The notes below the pieces were generated by a model. That model ran no database searches. It saw nothing but the letters and a program-made list of their open reading frames with translations, and had not been told where the DNA came from. From Crambe crambe (taxonomy: Eukaryota; Porifera; Demospongiae; Poecilosclerida; Crambeidae), in NCBI GenBank assembly GCA_963924555.1, contig OZ004591.1, positions 2,666,001 through 2,730,000 on the forward strand: a stretch of DNA of 64,000 nt, in the 5' to 3' direction. The translations under genes were made by a program, and so were the position numbers. Positions 9,484 through 21,003 of this stretch are shown here, in pieces (the stretch's first letter is position 1; every line of letters starts with the position of its first letter).

Positions 9484-12290
9484 TCAAGCCTGCTCGGCTA
9501 TGGCAAGGTCAATGGCAGCATCGCTGATTTTTTGGAGTACTGGATGGCCAGGTGTGGAGCAGGATCCCCGGAGGCACATAATGGCAGAGCGTAATAGGGA
9601 GAAGCTGATGCTGCATCTGAGCCAATCCATGGTTTGGCTGTAGGACTTGTTGTTCTTGGAGGCAATCAAAGAAGCTAATCTTTTAAACATGACTGTAGTT
9701 GAAGGTCCCATACCGCCAGAGGACGTGAACACTAGGGAAGTGAAGCAACCAAGTTCTATTTCTCTCACTCTTTGGTCATAGGCTCTTCTTTTTTCTTGTT
9801 TATTCCTCCTATATCCAGTAGTCAAGGGGACGTTTCGATAGGAGTGTGCGAAGGGATTGAACACCCTGACATCAAAAAATGCACACTCTCTATCATCGCC
9901 CCAGAAACCTTGAGCTTTGATGTCTAGTCGAGCTCCGTCCTCTCTATTGGCTGTCCTGAGGTCTAGAATTTCACCGCTGAGGGGTTGAAGATGTGGTTCA
10001 ATACCTACGTTATGGCAGACTTCACTGAGTAAATGAGCGGTAATGTCTCTGACTTCGTTGTGTCTAATTGAAGGGAAACCTCCAAAAGGACAGCTCAGGG
10101 CATGATTTATGGTGAATTCTTTGTTGTAAATACAATTTGCTGGGAGCATGGAGGGGATCCACCCGTGTCGTAAACAGAGGGTGTCCTTGAAAGCACCTTT
10201 ATGTAGAGCAAAGCCATGTTCTGAAATTGGCAAGGTGGTAAGCCAGCTGGAGGCTCCCTTTTCCTTTGAGACCTCAACAGCACATTTAAGTGAGGTTGGG
10301 AGTTGAGTGAGAAGATCATCCACTTTGATTCCCTCCTGGTCTTACATACTGATTTTTTTTGATTCTGTAGTTCACAAATAACTTCAAAATTGAGTTCGTT
10401 TGCTTGTTCTTTTAGGAGGTTGACAATGGGTGTGGTGACTCTGCGGGAGAAGGTGTATTGGCTGGATGATTCTGTTACTGGGTTCAAGATAGCGAGACCC
10501 CCAAGACGAGATGGTAAGGTCATAAGGATTGATTGAAGCTACCTTGCCCAGATATCGTTGGTAGAAAGACTTGATGTATTTTTGCCTCAAGGGGTGCGAG
10601 CAATTTTTGAATACCCTCATTTGTGCGACAAAGGTATGTCCACTTGCTTTGGAAACCATGGACATAGGCAGAGTAGGCAGCATGGGGTTGGCTGGTGGCA
10701 ATCTTTGATAAAGTTTCGAGTTCCTCGGTCAGGGATGTTAGGACGAATTTCTCCTTGAATGCTTTAGTGCCAAGTGCAGCTCCCAGCTGTGTTATCTTAC
10801 GCCACCAGTTTTGTGTGTCTTGGATTCTGCCACCGGCAGCACATACCAGGTTTGGGTGCTTTTGAGGCGCTGTATTAGCGGGACAGTGGCAATGGCATAC
10901 ATAGCCATTCCCAAAGGGTCACCTTGGGTGGTCCCTTCACGAGAGTGAATTGTTTCACCATCTACAAAAAGATCAATACTGGATCGGTGTGTGTTGATTA
11001 AAATTCTTGCTAGTGAAGGGCAGTAATGCTGGACATTTCTTAATGCAACTTGGTGGTTGAGGGAGTTGAAGGCATTCGAGGCGTCAACCAGGAGTATACC
11101 CTCAGTGTCGGATGAGTTGTAGAGATCATTCATGACATGAATAGCTGCTTCGCAGCCACTCTCATGGCCGGCTGACAGCTGTGATACTCCTGAGGCTTCC
11201 AAGATATCATGCTTTAATACTCTGGCAATGGTTTTACCGATAATTCTCCTTACTGTTTTACCGATGCCTATAGGTCTGACTCCAGTTCTTATCCAAAGCG
11301 ATCAAATTCTGTGCAAAGTCTTCTGGCTACTGACGCGATGGCCTGACAGAGATCAGTCGAATGGGCTCCAAATTATACACATAAGCGCTTCCAGCATGAG
11401 GCATCAAGTCCTGATGGTCCGGCAGCACCATTCATCCCGAGAGCTATACTTCTTATCAGTTGGCCATCCAAACAGTCAAAAATGATGGAGTGTGTATCAG
11501 CAGGATAAGTTTCGGCTGACTGGAGTGTAGAAGGACTAGCTGTATTCAGTGGCGGATATTTTGATAATAGCAGCTCTCTTACTGTTTGCTTGCATCACCA
11601 AGATGAATGGATTTCTCCAGAGGAAGGACTTCACCTCTCCTCTCACTGGATAGAAGTTTTAGGGCAGCTTTTACTTGACCCTCTCCCATCAGTTGGTTGA
11701 ACAAACGGGCTGGATTGTCTTGCTCTGATTTTCGTTGGCATTTCGTCGGATGCGCCTCTGAATTGCCTCTCCTTTTATGACAAGTTCTTCTATCTGGCCC
11801 TGTTTCCATAGTAAGAGTCGACGGGCCAGATGGGTGGCATTTTCCTTTGACTTCGAGTTTTTATTGGATTTTTGGAGTAGCTAGAAGGGCTGGCATTGTT
11901 AACACAGCCTTCAGAGCGATACCCTCTAAAGAGCTATGTATGATCTCCATATTCCTTGAAGAGTCTGGCCATCTCGCTAACAAACTGATTTCCTGCTTTT
12001 CCTGAAGGTACACTGAATAAGTTCATTTTCCAGTGGACTATTTGGCATAATGGATTTTGAGAAGGAGTCTCCATCCACAGCTCCCCACATAAAGGAGGGT
12101 GGATGGGCATTTTGGAAGGGGGTGAATTGATGAACTGTTCAGGGCAGGGTGTGGTGGATGATGAGATAGAGATTGAATGGTTGTGAAAGACTTGGGGGAA
12201 CTTGCATACATGGCTTGTCACGAAATATTTGATCCGGGGAAATATTTTGTCCAGGGCGGACGAAAAATTTGCAATTTTTTGTCCGGCACT
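9484..12290 (-). pseudogene. RLE-type non-LTR retrotransposon (RT plus restriction-like endonuclease), frameshifted
   Basis: Minus-strand fragments in order: 12290-11934 (RT N-terminal region, NLFSVPSGKAGNQFVSEMAR), 11809-11579 (LFNQLMGEGQVKAALKLLS), 11202-10792 (RT palm: DASNAFNSLNH and GTTQGDPLGMAMYA), 10701-10384 and 10523-10330 (thumb), then 10323-9484. The last piece has a zinc-knuckle-like C...H-x3-C (NHALSCPFGGF), the R2-like RHNEVRD...EP element and an R-x-D...FFDVRV nuclease core. In R2/CRE/NeSL-like elements the RT and this nuclease carry out target-primed reverse transcription. Several frameshifts and a gap between 11202 and 11579 show it is dead. Two shorter copies of the same family lie at 42975-43415 and 43717-44450. 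Confidence 0.85.
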
Positions 12291-12559
12291 GCCATAAATT
12301 GTCCTCTTCTTTTTATCGGTGAAGGAAGGTCGGCAACGCCAGACTAGTATTTCCGGTGTCACGGTGATTAGTACCCCAGGGTTCACGGTGATTTACGCAT
12401 TATGGTCTCATAACTGTCAGCTCAGATAGGAGTCTAATGCTATAATGTAGCTACAGGTACCGTCGTAATGTCCTCAGATGCCTTGTTTTTATGTTGTAAC
12501 ACTGTTATATTCAAGCCAAAATTATCAATAATGTAGCTATAAAGTCAGCTTAAAAGTCA

Positions 12560-12722
12560 TGCAGTTTATATTGCTCTGCTTCCTTTAACACAATGTGTGG
12601 TGGCATGTTTGCCTTGCATCCAACAAGGTGCTGGCGCATTTTTGCATGATCAAAGTCTAGATTTGATGGTTTATATTGCTCTGCTTCCTTTAACACAATG
12701 TGTGGTGGTATATTTGCCTTGT
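12560..12722. repeat. direct repeat of a ~55 bp unit, two copies
   Basis: The block tatattgctctgcttccttt with following aacacaatgtgtggtgg occurs at about 12568 and 12671, separated by some 50 bp. No coding frame across it. Confidence 0.85.
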
Positions 12723-12956
12723 ATAGCTAAGTGAAAAAGGTGACAACTCTTGCTCGCTCGCTATCAAAATTAATGTTGCACATTGCCCTAGTTTAGATCC
12801 ACTGCGCATGCGCGTAGCAGGAAGCGCATTAGACTGTGTGGTGCTATTGATGAGAGGAAGCGCATCAAAAATAGAGAGTCTCTCTTAAGAGGAAGGATGC
12901 CAGACGGTTCAGACCACCCCACAAGAAGAAGTCGAGATGCTCAAAATTGTGTGTGA

Positions 12957-14950
12957 ATGGCAGTCATCTCAGCCAAAAATGATCTGCTCAATGTATGGGC
13001 TGACCATTTCTCCACCCTGTCCAAAACCCATCTTCAGGTGGAAGAAGGCCTTCAGAACCTAGATGAGAAGATGAACGACCTCGCTAGTGCATCTCTATCA
13101 AATGAAGAGTACGTCCTTGACGTGCCTTTCACACTGGATGAGGTCATCATTGCAGTGATGAAGCTGAAGCTGGGGAAGTCTGGGGGCCCTGATGGAATCG
13201 TTGCCAAGCACCTCAGGTGGGGTGGAGAGATACTCCACCTGTGGCTTCAGAGGGTGCTTAATTCCATCATTAAGATGGAAGTGATACCCCCCATGTTTAA
13301 GGCAGGGCTCCTTTGCCCAGTCTACAAGGGAGGAGGAAAAGATCCCTTTATTACTAACAACTACCGTGGCATCACTATGAACTCAGTGCTATCGAAGGTC
13401 CTCGAGATTCTGGTCCTGTCAAGAATGGAGGGGTGTCTTGCTGAAGCTGGTTAACCACACCTCAGCCAATCTACCTTTCGCAGGCATGTTGGATGTGCTG
13501 ATGCATCCCAAGAAATGATAGCAAGGTACATGAAGGGAGGTTCCACTGTGCACATGTGCCTCCTGGACCTCCAAGAGGCTTGCGATAGCGTGGAGTTCCC
13601 GGTGCTTCTAGACCGTCTATTTTCCATTGGCATCAATGGCAAGACCTGGAGACTCATCAGGAACTGGTATGAAGGAGGAACGTGCAGTGTCCAAGTCGAT
13701 GGTGCAGTTTCAAAACCATTCTCCATTGAGAGAGGTATCTGCCAAGGGTCAGTACTGTCCCCAACCCTCTTCAACATCATCATGGACCCCCTTCTGAAGT
13801 CGCTGGAGTCCTCAGTCTTGGGGCTGTGTGTGAATGGCTTATACGGCGGTGTCTATACCTTCACGCAGATGATGTTAGAACCCTGTCTGCCTCAGTGTCC
13901 TCTCTCCAGGCCCAGATCAATCTTGTACTCAGCTTTGCCAGGGAGAACTTTCTGCAGCTCAATCCGAGCAAATGCGAGATTGTATCTTTCAGTCAGAACA
14001 ACAACATCCAACACCCTGCTTGCAAAATTGAGGGGGAAGTCCTCCAGGCAAGTGGAATCGCCAAGTGCCTTGGCTACCAATGGAACCATGACCTCTCTGC
14101 TAAGCCATCAGTGGAATATAATGTCTCAAAGGCAAGGAAGTCCTTCTTTGCATATGGCAGTGTGAGCCTCTTCCAGGGAGACCTGTCACCTTTATCTGGA
14201 AGGTCAATGGTGGACACATGCATCCTACCCATCCTAAATTGGTGCCTATCACAGAACTCTATACAAGCACTAGACTTCTTCCTCGGAGAACTCAGCAAGA
14301 GACTCCTGAAGCTCCCACAATGGTATTCAAACACCCCAGCGTGCATAGCAGCTGGACAGAGATCTACCAGAGCACTGTGCCTCACAAGGAAATTGAACTT
14401 CTTCAGAAAATCTCGGCAAAAGACACCAATGAGGTTGTGAGTGCCCAGACTTTAGCATCACTCTCAGACGACATCAACTCTACCTGCCTAGTTCGGGAAT
14501 GTAGGGACCTGGAGCACTACTTTGGAACAGATTTCATATCAGCTATCCTTCAAGAAGGAACTGATTCCTGTCCCCACCCACACGAAATTAAGGAGGACAT
14601 AAGCTCAAAGGATCATGATCTGCTGTTAGCCAAGCATGAAGGAAGGGCTGACATGTCCATTGTGGTGGAGGTGGAGAGTGAAATTGGATGGCCACGATTA
14701 TAGGACCTCGCGCTAGACAATGGTGCCAGGTGCATTGAAGGGCTGAGGAATCTCTTACAGGTGATTACATTCCCACCCCATGCCATGCATGCTTGCCCCC
14801 TATGTGAGAGAGAAGACATGCATCTGCAGAGACTCCCTGCTCAGCCACGTCCTCAACACTCACACCAACTGACACCTCAGCAGCAAAGAACTCCTCCGAG
14901 AGCTTTCATCTGTCACAGATGCTGACTCAGTCTTCTTCAACTAATTATGT
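12957..14950 (+). pseudogene. APE-type non-LTR retrotransposon, reverse transcriptase portion, 5'-truncated and broken
   Basis: The RT begins with the fingers region (LKLGKSGGPDGI, NNYRGITMNSVLSK) at 12957-13451, then an in-frame TAA at 13452-13454. It continues in the same frame with LDLQEACDSVEFPVL and GICQGSVLSPTLF (13455-13856). A one-base insertion near 13857 shifts the frame; the catalytic HADD box then reads in the next frame (13860-14385). A second shift near 14390 leads to the C-terminal part (to 14703, stop) and a zinc-finger-like tail (CPLCE, about 14793). No endonuclease domain lies upstream. The A-F-D of the family is A-C-D here. The 3' UTR probably reaches about 15050. Confidence 0.85.
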
Positions 14951-15059
14951 CATTTCACTAAACTGTTTCAAACTTGAACCCTGTATTTTTCTTATTTTGT
15001 TATGCCCACTTGGGTCTTTGCAATGAATTTTGACTTTGTAGTCCATATTACAAACATCA

Positions 15060-15400
15060 GTACATCAGCTAGATTGTTTTCTACAGCCTTTTGTCAGCCT
15101 TATCAAAGTGAATTGTAGGCACTCGCTCATCTTCACTTTTATACACGACTGTCTCTGACAGCAATATCAAGCACTGGAGCCTATCAGCTACTTTACAATG
15201 CTCATTTGCTCACTGTCAAATGCTGCATATTGCTATAGTAGTAGTTGTAGAGGCTCTCCGACACCCGCATGAGACAAGTGCTTTGTTACATATAAACTCA
15301 ACAGCAAGATCTTCTAAAGAGTTGTAGCACTAAAGAATGCCTTCTTGCTCGCTGTCAGAACAGTACAACTAGCAGTCACCTTGTACATCACTCATAATTA
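15060..15400. repeat. fragment of dispersed repeat family R1
   Basis: Shares long stretches (ctacagccttttgtca, ggagcctatcagctactt, acatataaactcaacagcaa, aaagagttgtagcactaa) with 48820-49311, 54960-55300 and 55560-55910. Non-coding. Confidence 0.8.
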
Positions 15401-15540
15401 ATATAGATTCAGAAGATAGCCTGGGGATGATAGTGTGCACACTTGGAGCAAAAATTAGTGCACTCCTACAGAATTAGTGCACACTTGCTGATTTAATGCA
15501 CATAGCAACCATTATATAGCTGATAACCTACACAGCAAAA

Positions 15541-15780
15541 AATCTACAACTTGTAACAGGTCTGGACTGCCCCACATACCAGTTATGACCTGTGTAATTG
15601 GTCAGTAAAATCTACAAGTCTGTAACAGGTCCGTATTTTTGGACTGTATCAGACCTGCTGCCCCACCAACTGCCTACAGATCAAAAATTAGTACTTCCGG
15701 TGCCTAGGGTTTACGGATTTTTGTTCTGTTTAATACATACCTGTTACAGAATGCTTACAAGTTGTAGATTTTTCGCTGTG
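15541..15780. mobile_element. TA-flanked MITE with CACAGC ends
   Basis: Inverted ends CACAGCAAAAAATCTACAAC (left) and its near complement ending TTTTTCGCTGTG (right). TA at 15539-15540 and 15781-15782. 240 bp. It landed exactly at the left end of the next element. Confidence 0.85.
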
Positions 15781-15982
15781 TAGTCTCGCGGGCCCGACCC
15801 TTTACCAACCGCGAGGGAAGGATCAGGAGTCGACATGAACTTGCCAAAGATTTGGTGGCGGGCATGCGCAAAACGTCACTATATGTCCACCTATACGTCA
15901 CGTCACGGCATAGATAGTATAGACTACGTAACCGGGATTGGAAACGTCCCATAGCAACAATACGACCTGCGTGGTACAATCT

Positions 15983-16728
15983 TAGCCTCGTACCCAGGCG
16001 CCTTATTAAATTTAAAATAAGGGCCTGATATCTACTGTTTGCGCATGTGCTGGTTTTTCACGGTTTTCCGTGAATTTGTGCACTTTTGGAAATTTTAGGA
16101 TACGTAACACGTCACAATATATTGGGCGGGGCCTTGTTTCTATGACGGCTAGTTACAACAGGGTGCTTCTCCAGTTTCAGCTACGCCACCAATGTGGCTA
16201 CCAGCGGCAATGATATTTGTTTCTCTGACGCCGTCGCTTTCCAAGGCTTGGAGACGTTGGGCTTGCCTTATGTGGAGGAACAGAGCTTGGCCCATCAGGT
16301 CTGTCTACGAAGTATTTTTATGTCTACCGACTGGTTTTGGGAAGAGCTAAGTTCTGCCGTTTGTAGTGGACCACCAGAACTTCCATTTGTCTCGGAAAGG
16401 TCTGGCCGCGCGAGATTCTTTAACAAGAAAAAGAGGTGGTAGCTAGCTGGGAAGAGAAGCGCAGTTCTTGCTCCAGATGGAGGATCAGGTCAGAGGATTG
16501 AGAAAGAAGTATGTGAAGGCCTCCATAATCACCTCTTTAAAGTCTGCTTCCAAGGAGAACTTGGCTACTGAGTCTTATTCCTGCGGCAAAGATCGAGTCA
16601 TCAAATTAGCACCTCCCACTCTACGGCGTCATCCGCACACTATAATGATATTCATAGATGCTGGGATCATGCACGCACAAACAGTGGATACCAGGCCCTT
16701 ATTTTAATAAGGCCTGGGGACGAGGCTA
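15983..16728. mobile_element. MULE-like element, short copy, 10-bp target duplication, carrying conserved open frames
   Basis: Ends TAGCCTCGTACCCAGGCGCC and ...GGCCTGGGGACGAGGCTA; flanked by a perfect 10-bp duplication GGTACAATCT (15973-15982, 16729-16738), typical of Mutator-like elements (8-11 bp). Inside, 16194-16442 encodes 82 residues beginning MATSGNDICFSD and 16468-16707 encodes 79 residues beginning MLQMEDQVRGLRKKY. Both frames are kept, with few changes, in the inverted copy at 47294-48753. I do not recognise the proteins; they are not a visible transposase and could be captured host exons, as in Pack-MULEs. Confidence 0.85.
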
Positions 16729-16738
16729 GGTACAATCT

Positions 16739-17202
16739 GTATTGCGGTGCGTGGTAGAGCTGAAAAGCTTAACGTGGAGGAATCGACCTCTCGAAGTTCA
16801 GAAGTAAGTCCATAGCATATAGCTAGTAACTTCACCACCTTTCTCGTGCAAAAAGCAAATTTTTTGCTGCTAGGACACCCATACCTTTTTAGCCTGTTTT
16901 GGCTTTGTGTACCTGTATCCTCTTAAATATTCAACTTACAGTTTCAGAGTTTAGTGTACACTCTACTTCATGCCCTCATACCTAAAATGTAGTGAACTTT
17001 GCATGTATTCAAGAGTTTCAGCCAATAGTTCACATTTGCTTTGCGTACCTTTTTTGAAAAAAGTGAAGTTGTTTCTAGCGACCCCAATTTATATTCATAA
17101 TAAGTAGTTATTCCTTCATGCCCTCCACCTATGCTTTCCAAATGTATGCATTCCCTTGCCAATGATTAGAGTATATTAATTTTTAATATTATATTCCTCA
17201 GG
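16739..17202. other. remaining interior of the CATAGAT copy 1 element
   Basis: No conserved frame or motif seen between the MULE-like and minisatellite-armed insertions. Confidence 0.4.
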
Positions 17203-17219
17203 CCGGTGTCATAGTCAGC

Positions 17220-18240
17220 GGTGACTCCCCTCGGCGATGACTCCCCGGTCACTCCTGACTAGGCGTGGATGACTCCCGGTCACTCATGCCTAGGCATGGA
17301 TGACTCCCGGTCACTCACGCCTAGGTCTGAGTGACTCCCCGGTCATTTCTGACTAGTCTATAATGACTCCCCCCTGGAAAAAATGACTCCCCAGTTCCGA
17401 GCACTCTTGACTAGGCGTGGATGACTCCCGGTCACTCACGCCTAGGTCTGAGTGACTCCCCAGTCATTTCTGACTTGTCTGCCCCTGAAAAAAGACTCAC
17501 CAGTCCCAATTCATTGCATTGCTGCATGCAAAATCATAATAAGTCAAGGATTTATACCATAGTTGCTTATGAAATTGAGTGAATGGAATCTTTTGTGCCT
17601 AGGAAGAAATTACTCCCTGAATCAAGATAGATGGACTCCCCCCATGCATGCATAGTTGGAGTCATGACAGCCATGGAAGGGGAGTCATTTCATCCTATAG
17701 CCAGGCATTAGGCAAGATTTTCAGGGAGTTATCGGATAGGGAGTCATTCATGCCTGTAGAATGTGTCGACTCCCCTTCCATGGCTATCATGACTGTCCAG
17801 TCATCTTAATTCATGGAGTCATTGGTGTCTAGGATGAAATGACTCCCCTTCCATGGCTGCACCATTCTGAATGGAAGGGGAGTCATTTCATCCTAGGAAC
17901 TAATGACTCCTGAAGTCATTGGTGCCTCTAGGATGAAATGACTCCCCTTCCATGGCTATTATGACTCCAATCATGTAGTCCAACTATCTCAATTCAGGGA
18001 GTCATTGGTGCCTAGGATGAAATAATTCCCTTTCCATGGCTATGACTCCGGTGTAGCTGTAGCTATAATTCGTGCCACTCCATGTACAAGTTCACTTCAT
18101 TGTGAGTCATTTGTGCCTAGGATGACTCTCCTATAGCTAGTTTGGCATGTATGTGGAGTCCATTTATCTCAGTTCAGGGAGTCATTTGTACCTAGGATGT
18201 ATTCCATGGATATAAATTTTTCAGGGAGTCATTCATGAAA
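17220..18240. repeat. minisatellite, left arm
   Basis: Units of about 35-60 bp: ggtcactcacgcctagg with gatgactccc toward the outside, then catggctatgactcc with gagtcattggtgcctaggat toward the inside. Copy sequence drifts gradually from one type to the other. Confidence 0.88.
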
Positions 18241-18394
18241 TAGCTCCCATTCCATCCATGCATAGATTGGGGGACGAAATGATGTTTGCTTATAAAGGGG
18301 CAAATAACTCCCTGTGAATGCATTAACGTTCATTCTCACACAGCTGATACAATAACAATAATAACGATAAGAAGATAAGCTAGCTATGATTGCA

Positions 18395-19045
18395 TGAACG
18401 GCACAAAATTTTTTCACTATAATTATATTGTCATAATCTACACAGTCTTGGTGAAACCAATTAAAACAATGTTCACATTCAACCATGTTGCCATATGTCT
18501 CTGGCATAAGGCAGTCACAGTATAACTCCAGAATCCGACAGGGGAAGTAATTATCCCTATGCCCCCTTTTCCCCAACTTTGGAAAAGGAGAAAAAAATTT
18601 TTTTCCATAAACATTTAGAAAGATGGCTCCTCATTTCTTCCTGCTGGAATTCAATCTCTCCCACATTTTCTCCTAGTGCTGCATGGACAGCAAAAGCTAT
18701 CGCAAATACTCCACAATCCACGATACCACTTTGTTGCTGCACAGGAGGAACATGTAGCTATGTATAGCATATTCCTGTATTCCATTGTTTCATCATTTTC
18801 AGCATCCACTTCTTCCTGAGAAAAACAAATTATAGCTATAATAGCTACCTATGCATGTATGTACCTACGTATACATATTGTTTCACCATTCTGAACTGGA
18901 ATCAAGGCATCGTTTTGACAGAGCAATGGTGACTGAAATCCACCAATATTCGGAAATTGCATCTTCAAGATATGCTGAGCAAGGATGATATGTTCATCAC
19001 AGATCCATTTCCCACCCAGCACTATATTTTTCATCTTCTTTGGAT
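18395..19045 (-). pseudogene. Ulp1-like C48 cysteine peptidase followed by a PHD-like zinc finger
   Basis: Minus-strand pieces in order: about 19045-18870 encodes GGKWICDEHIILAQHILK...QFPNIGG, the region before the catalytic His in transposon-borne C48 peptidases. 18750-18580 encodes VQQQSGIVDCGVFAIAFA, with the conserved Q and catalytic Cys (DCG), then EEMRSHLSKCLW. After a one-base shift in a G run near 18565, 18560-18395 encodes CDCLMPETYGNMVECEHC then FNWFHQDCV, a C4HC-type PHD pattern. C48 enzymes cleave SUMO-like proteins. The exons are separated by short introns and the frame is broken, so this copy is dead. Confidence 0.75.
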
Positions 19046-19284
19046 CTTTCTCTACAATAATATATTATGGATTGGTAGCTATTATAGTTGACTATTGATT
19101 TTGAAGCAAACTGTAGCAGATAATCTGTTTTGAGGGGAAGTTGACGAGGATAATTACTAGGTACCTCCTTATTCTGCACAATCTTAGTATGTAGCACAAT
19201 GGTCCATTACAATATCCTGACCTTTTGGGAACCAGTTTTGAGGGGAGATTGACGAGGCGAATTGCCAGGCATGAATTATCAATA

Positions 19285-20205
19285 GACATGGAAGAGAATC
19301 ATTTCATCCTCAGCATGAATGACTCCCTAAATGGAAGGGGAGTCATTTCATCCTAGGCATGAATGGCTGCCTGAAAAAAACTATAGCCATGGAAGGAAGT
19401 CATTTCATCCTAGGCATATATGACTCCCTGAAAAATCTATAGCCATGGAAGAGAATCATTTCATCCTAGGCATGAATGACACCCTGAAAAATCTATAGCC
19501 ATGGAAGGGAATCATTTCATCCTCGGCATGAATGACTCCAGGGGAGTCATTTCATCCTAGGCATGAATGACTCCCTGAAAAATCTATAGCCATGGAAGAG
19601 AATTATTTCATCCTAGGCATGAATGACTACCTGAAAAATTAATAGCCATGGAAGGGAATCATTTCATCCTCGGCATGATTGAAGGGGAGTCATTTCATCC
19701 TAGGCATGAATGACTCCCTGAAAATCTATAGCCATGGAAGAGAATCATTCCATCCTAGGCATGAATGACTACCAGAATATGCATGCATTAAAGTTCAAAG
19801 GAAGATGCATCATATATAGTGCTTACACAAAGGACAGTTATAATAAAATATGCACAGTTTTGGTGAAACCAGTTCAAGCAATCTTCACATTCCACCATAT
19901 CTCTGGCATCATGCAGGCAGTCACAATATGCAGAATCTGACAGGAGCAGTAAATCCATGACACCATTTTTGTTGCTAGCCAGCTATATAGCTATACATAA
20001 AAATTGTCCCACAGGTTCATCATCATCTTCAGCATCAACTTCTTCCTGAGATAAATTAGCTAGCTACATGATTTATTGTGATCAGGCGCCAAGGCAGGAA
20101 TGACCGTGTGGGGAGTCATTTTCACCAGGGGGGAGTCATTTATGCCTTAGGCAGGAATGACTGGGGGAGTCATTTTCCGGGGGGAGTCATCCGTGACTTT
20201 GACAC
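19285..20205. repeat. minisatellite, right arm
   Basis: Dense array of a roughly 57-bp unit (ctatagccatggaaggg, tcatttcatcctaggcatga, atgactccctgaaaaa) from 19285 to 19790, then a non-repeat spacer, then short gggggagtcat units at 20110-20200 that match the outer left arm in inverse. Confidence 0.88.
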
Positions 20206-20208
20206 CGG

Positions 20209-20446
20209 GATGATCGACTGAGAGGGAGGCTTCAATATCTTCACTCATAGTTCGAGCAGAGAACAAGAAGTGAAGAAGAACCTGAAATAAATCACCAGGA
20301 TTAATGGCTCCACACTTAATACCCAAATTTGATAATTATTGTCTTTTTTCTTATTGTATCAATTAATGCAGGCATGCGCAATAAGGAGTGGCCGGGCAGT
20401 TTATATTGTGTTTCCAATCCCGGTTACGTAGTCTATACAATCTATG
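20209..20446 (-). other. end of CATAGAT copy 1 with a possible coding remnant
   Basis: Minus strand from about 20285 down to 20209 reads after an AG acceptor as VLLHFLFSARTMSEDIEASL without stops. It may be a leftover exon but has no recognised motif. Confidence 0.2.
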
Positions 20447-21003
20447 GTCACGGCTCTCAAACGGATTTTTTCGCACGTGCACTTACAGAGTAGTCCTAGA
20501 GTTTAGTAAGTCATGTTAATGAGCTACTGTGTGCAGAGATCTCGTTGATGATCATAGGAAAAAGAAAAGGCTGCATGGTCCAGGGCTGGCGACGCCAGAC
20601 TAGGTGTGCATCAGCCAAAGAACTGCTCCAGGTACTTGCAGGAGTTGCACTTTCTGACCAGAAAGCTGTTTCCAAGCCTCCTCCCACTCTCTTGAATAGC
20701 CGCCTCCAGTCTGTAATCATGGTGTGGCGCTAAGAAATCCGGAGCGCAGATTTTTCCTAAATTCGTGATGTATAATAACGTTATAGTCGCGCCCCTCCTT
20801 CCGAAGATTGCTGACTGTGCACAATAAGATCGTGTATTGGAGACTCGACTCTTTCCTTCCCTCGCTGTTGGTAAAGGGTCGGGCCCGCGAGACTAGGGCA
20901 TGCGCGCGACGTCTAAGAAGGGCGGCGCGGCGTTAATTCATCGGCGAGTCGATGTATCCATGGCGACATCGTTGGCATGCAGGAGATTAATAGCTAGGCA
21001 AGA

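Larger units (their letters stand above)
17203..20208. mobile_element. DNA transposon with minisatellite arms around a Ulp1/PHD pseudogene
   Basis: The ends are inverted: CCGGTGTCATAGTCAGCGG at 17203 and, on the other strand, CCGGTGTCAAAGTCACGG at 20208, each leading into tandem repeats. The left arm (17220-18240) and right arm (19285-19790 and 20095-20200) are arrays built on GACTCCC and GAGTCATTTCATCCTAGG, inverted with respect to each other. The core codes for a C48 peptidase and a PHD-like finger on the minus strand. No target duplication is evident. TIRs made of minisatellites and a Ulp1-type gene recall Rehavkus/MULE and KDZ-group transposons (inference). Confidence 0.75.
15909..20446. 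mobile_element. TIR element with 7-bp target duplication, CATAGAT family, copy 1
   Basis: Inverted ends CATAGATAGTATAGACTACG... and ...CGTAGTCTATACAATCTATG, both followed inward by the phrase ccgggattggaaac. The 7-bp GTCACGG is repeated at 15902-15908 and 20447-20453. Most of its length is two later insertions (15983-16728 and 17203-20208). Same ends and same duplication length occur at 36094-37799 and 60130-61238. No transposase seen. Confidence 0.85.
15781..20895. mobile_element. non-autonomous TIR element (TAGTCTCGCGGG ends), host of nested insertions
   Basis: Left end TAGTCTCGCGGGCCCGACCC continues as an inverted match of about 45 bp with the right end (20850-20895, ...GGGTCGGGCCCGCGAGACTA). 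Without the nested insertion at 15909-20446 the element would be only about 580 bp. No matching target duplication is visible. A similar shorter end pair surrounds 21235-21660. Confidence 0.7.
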
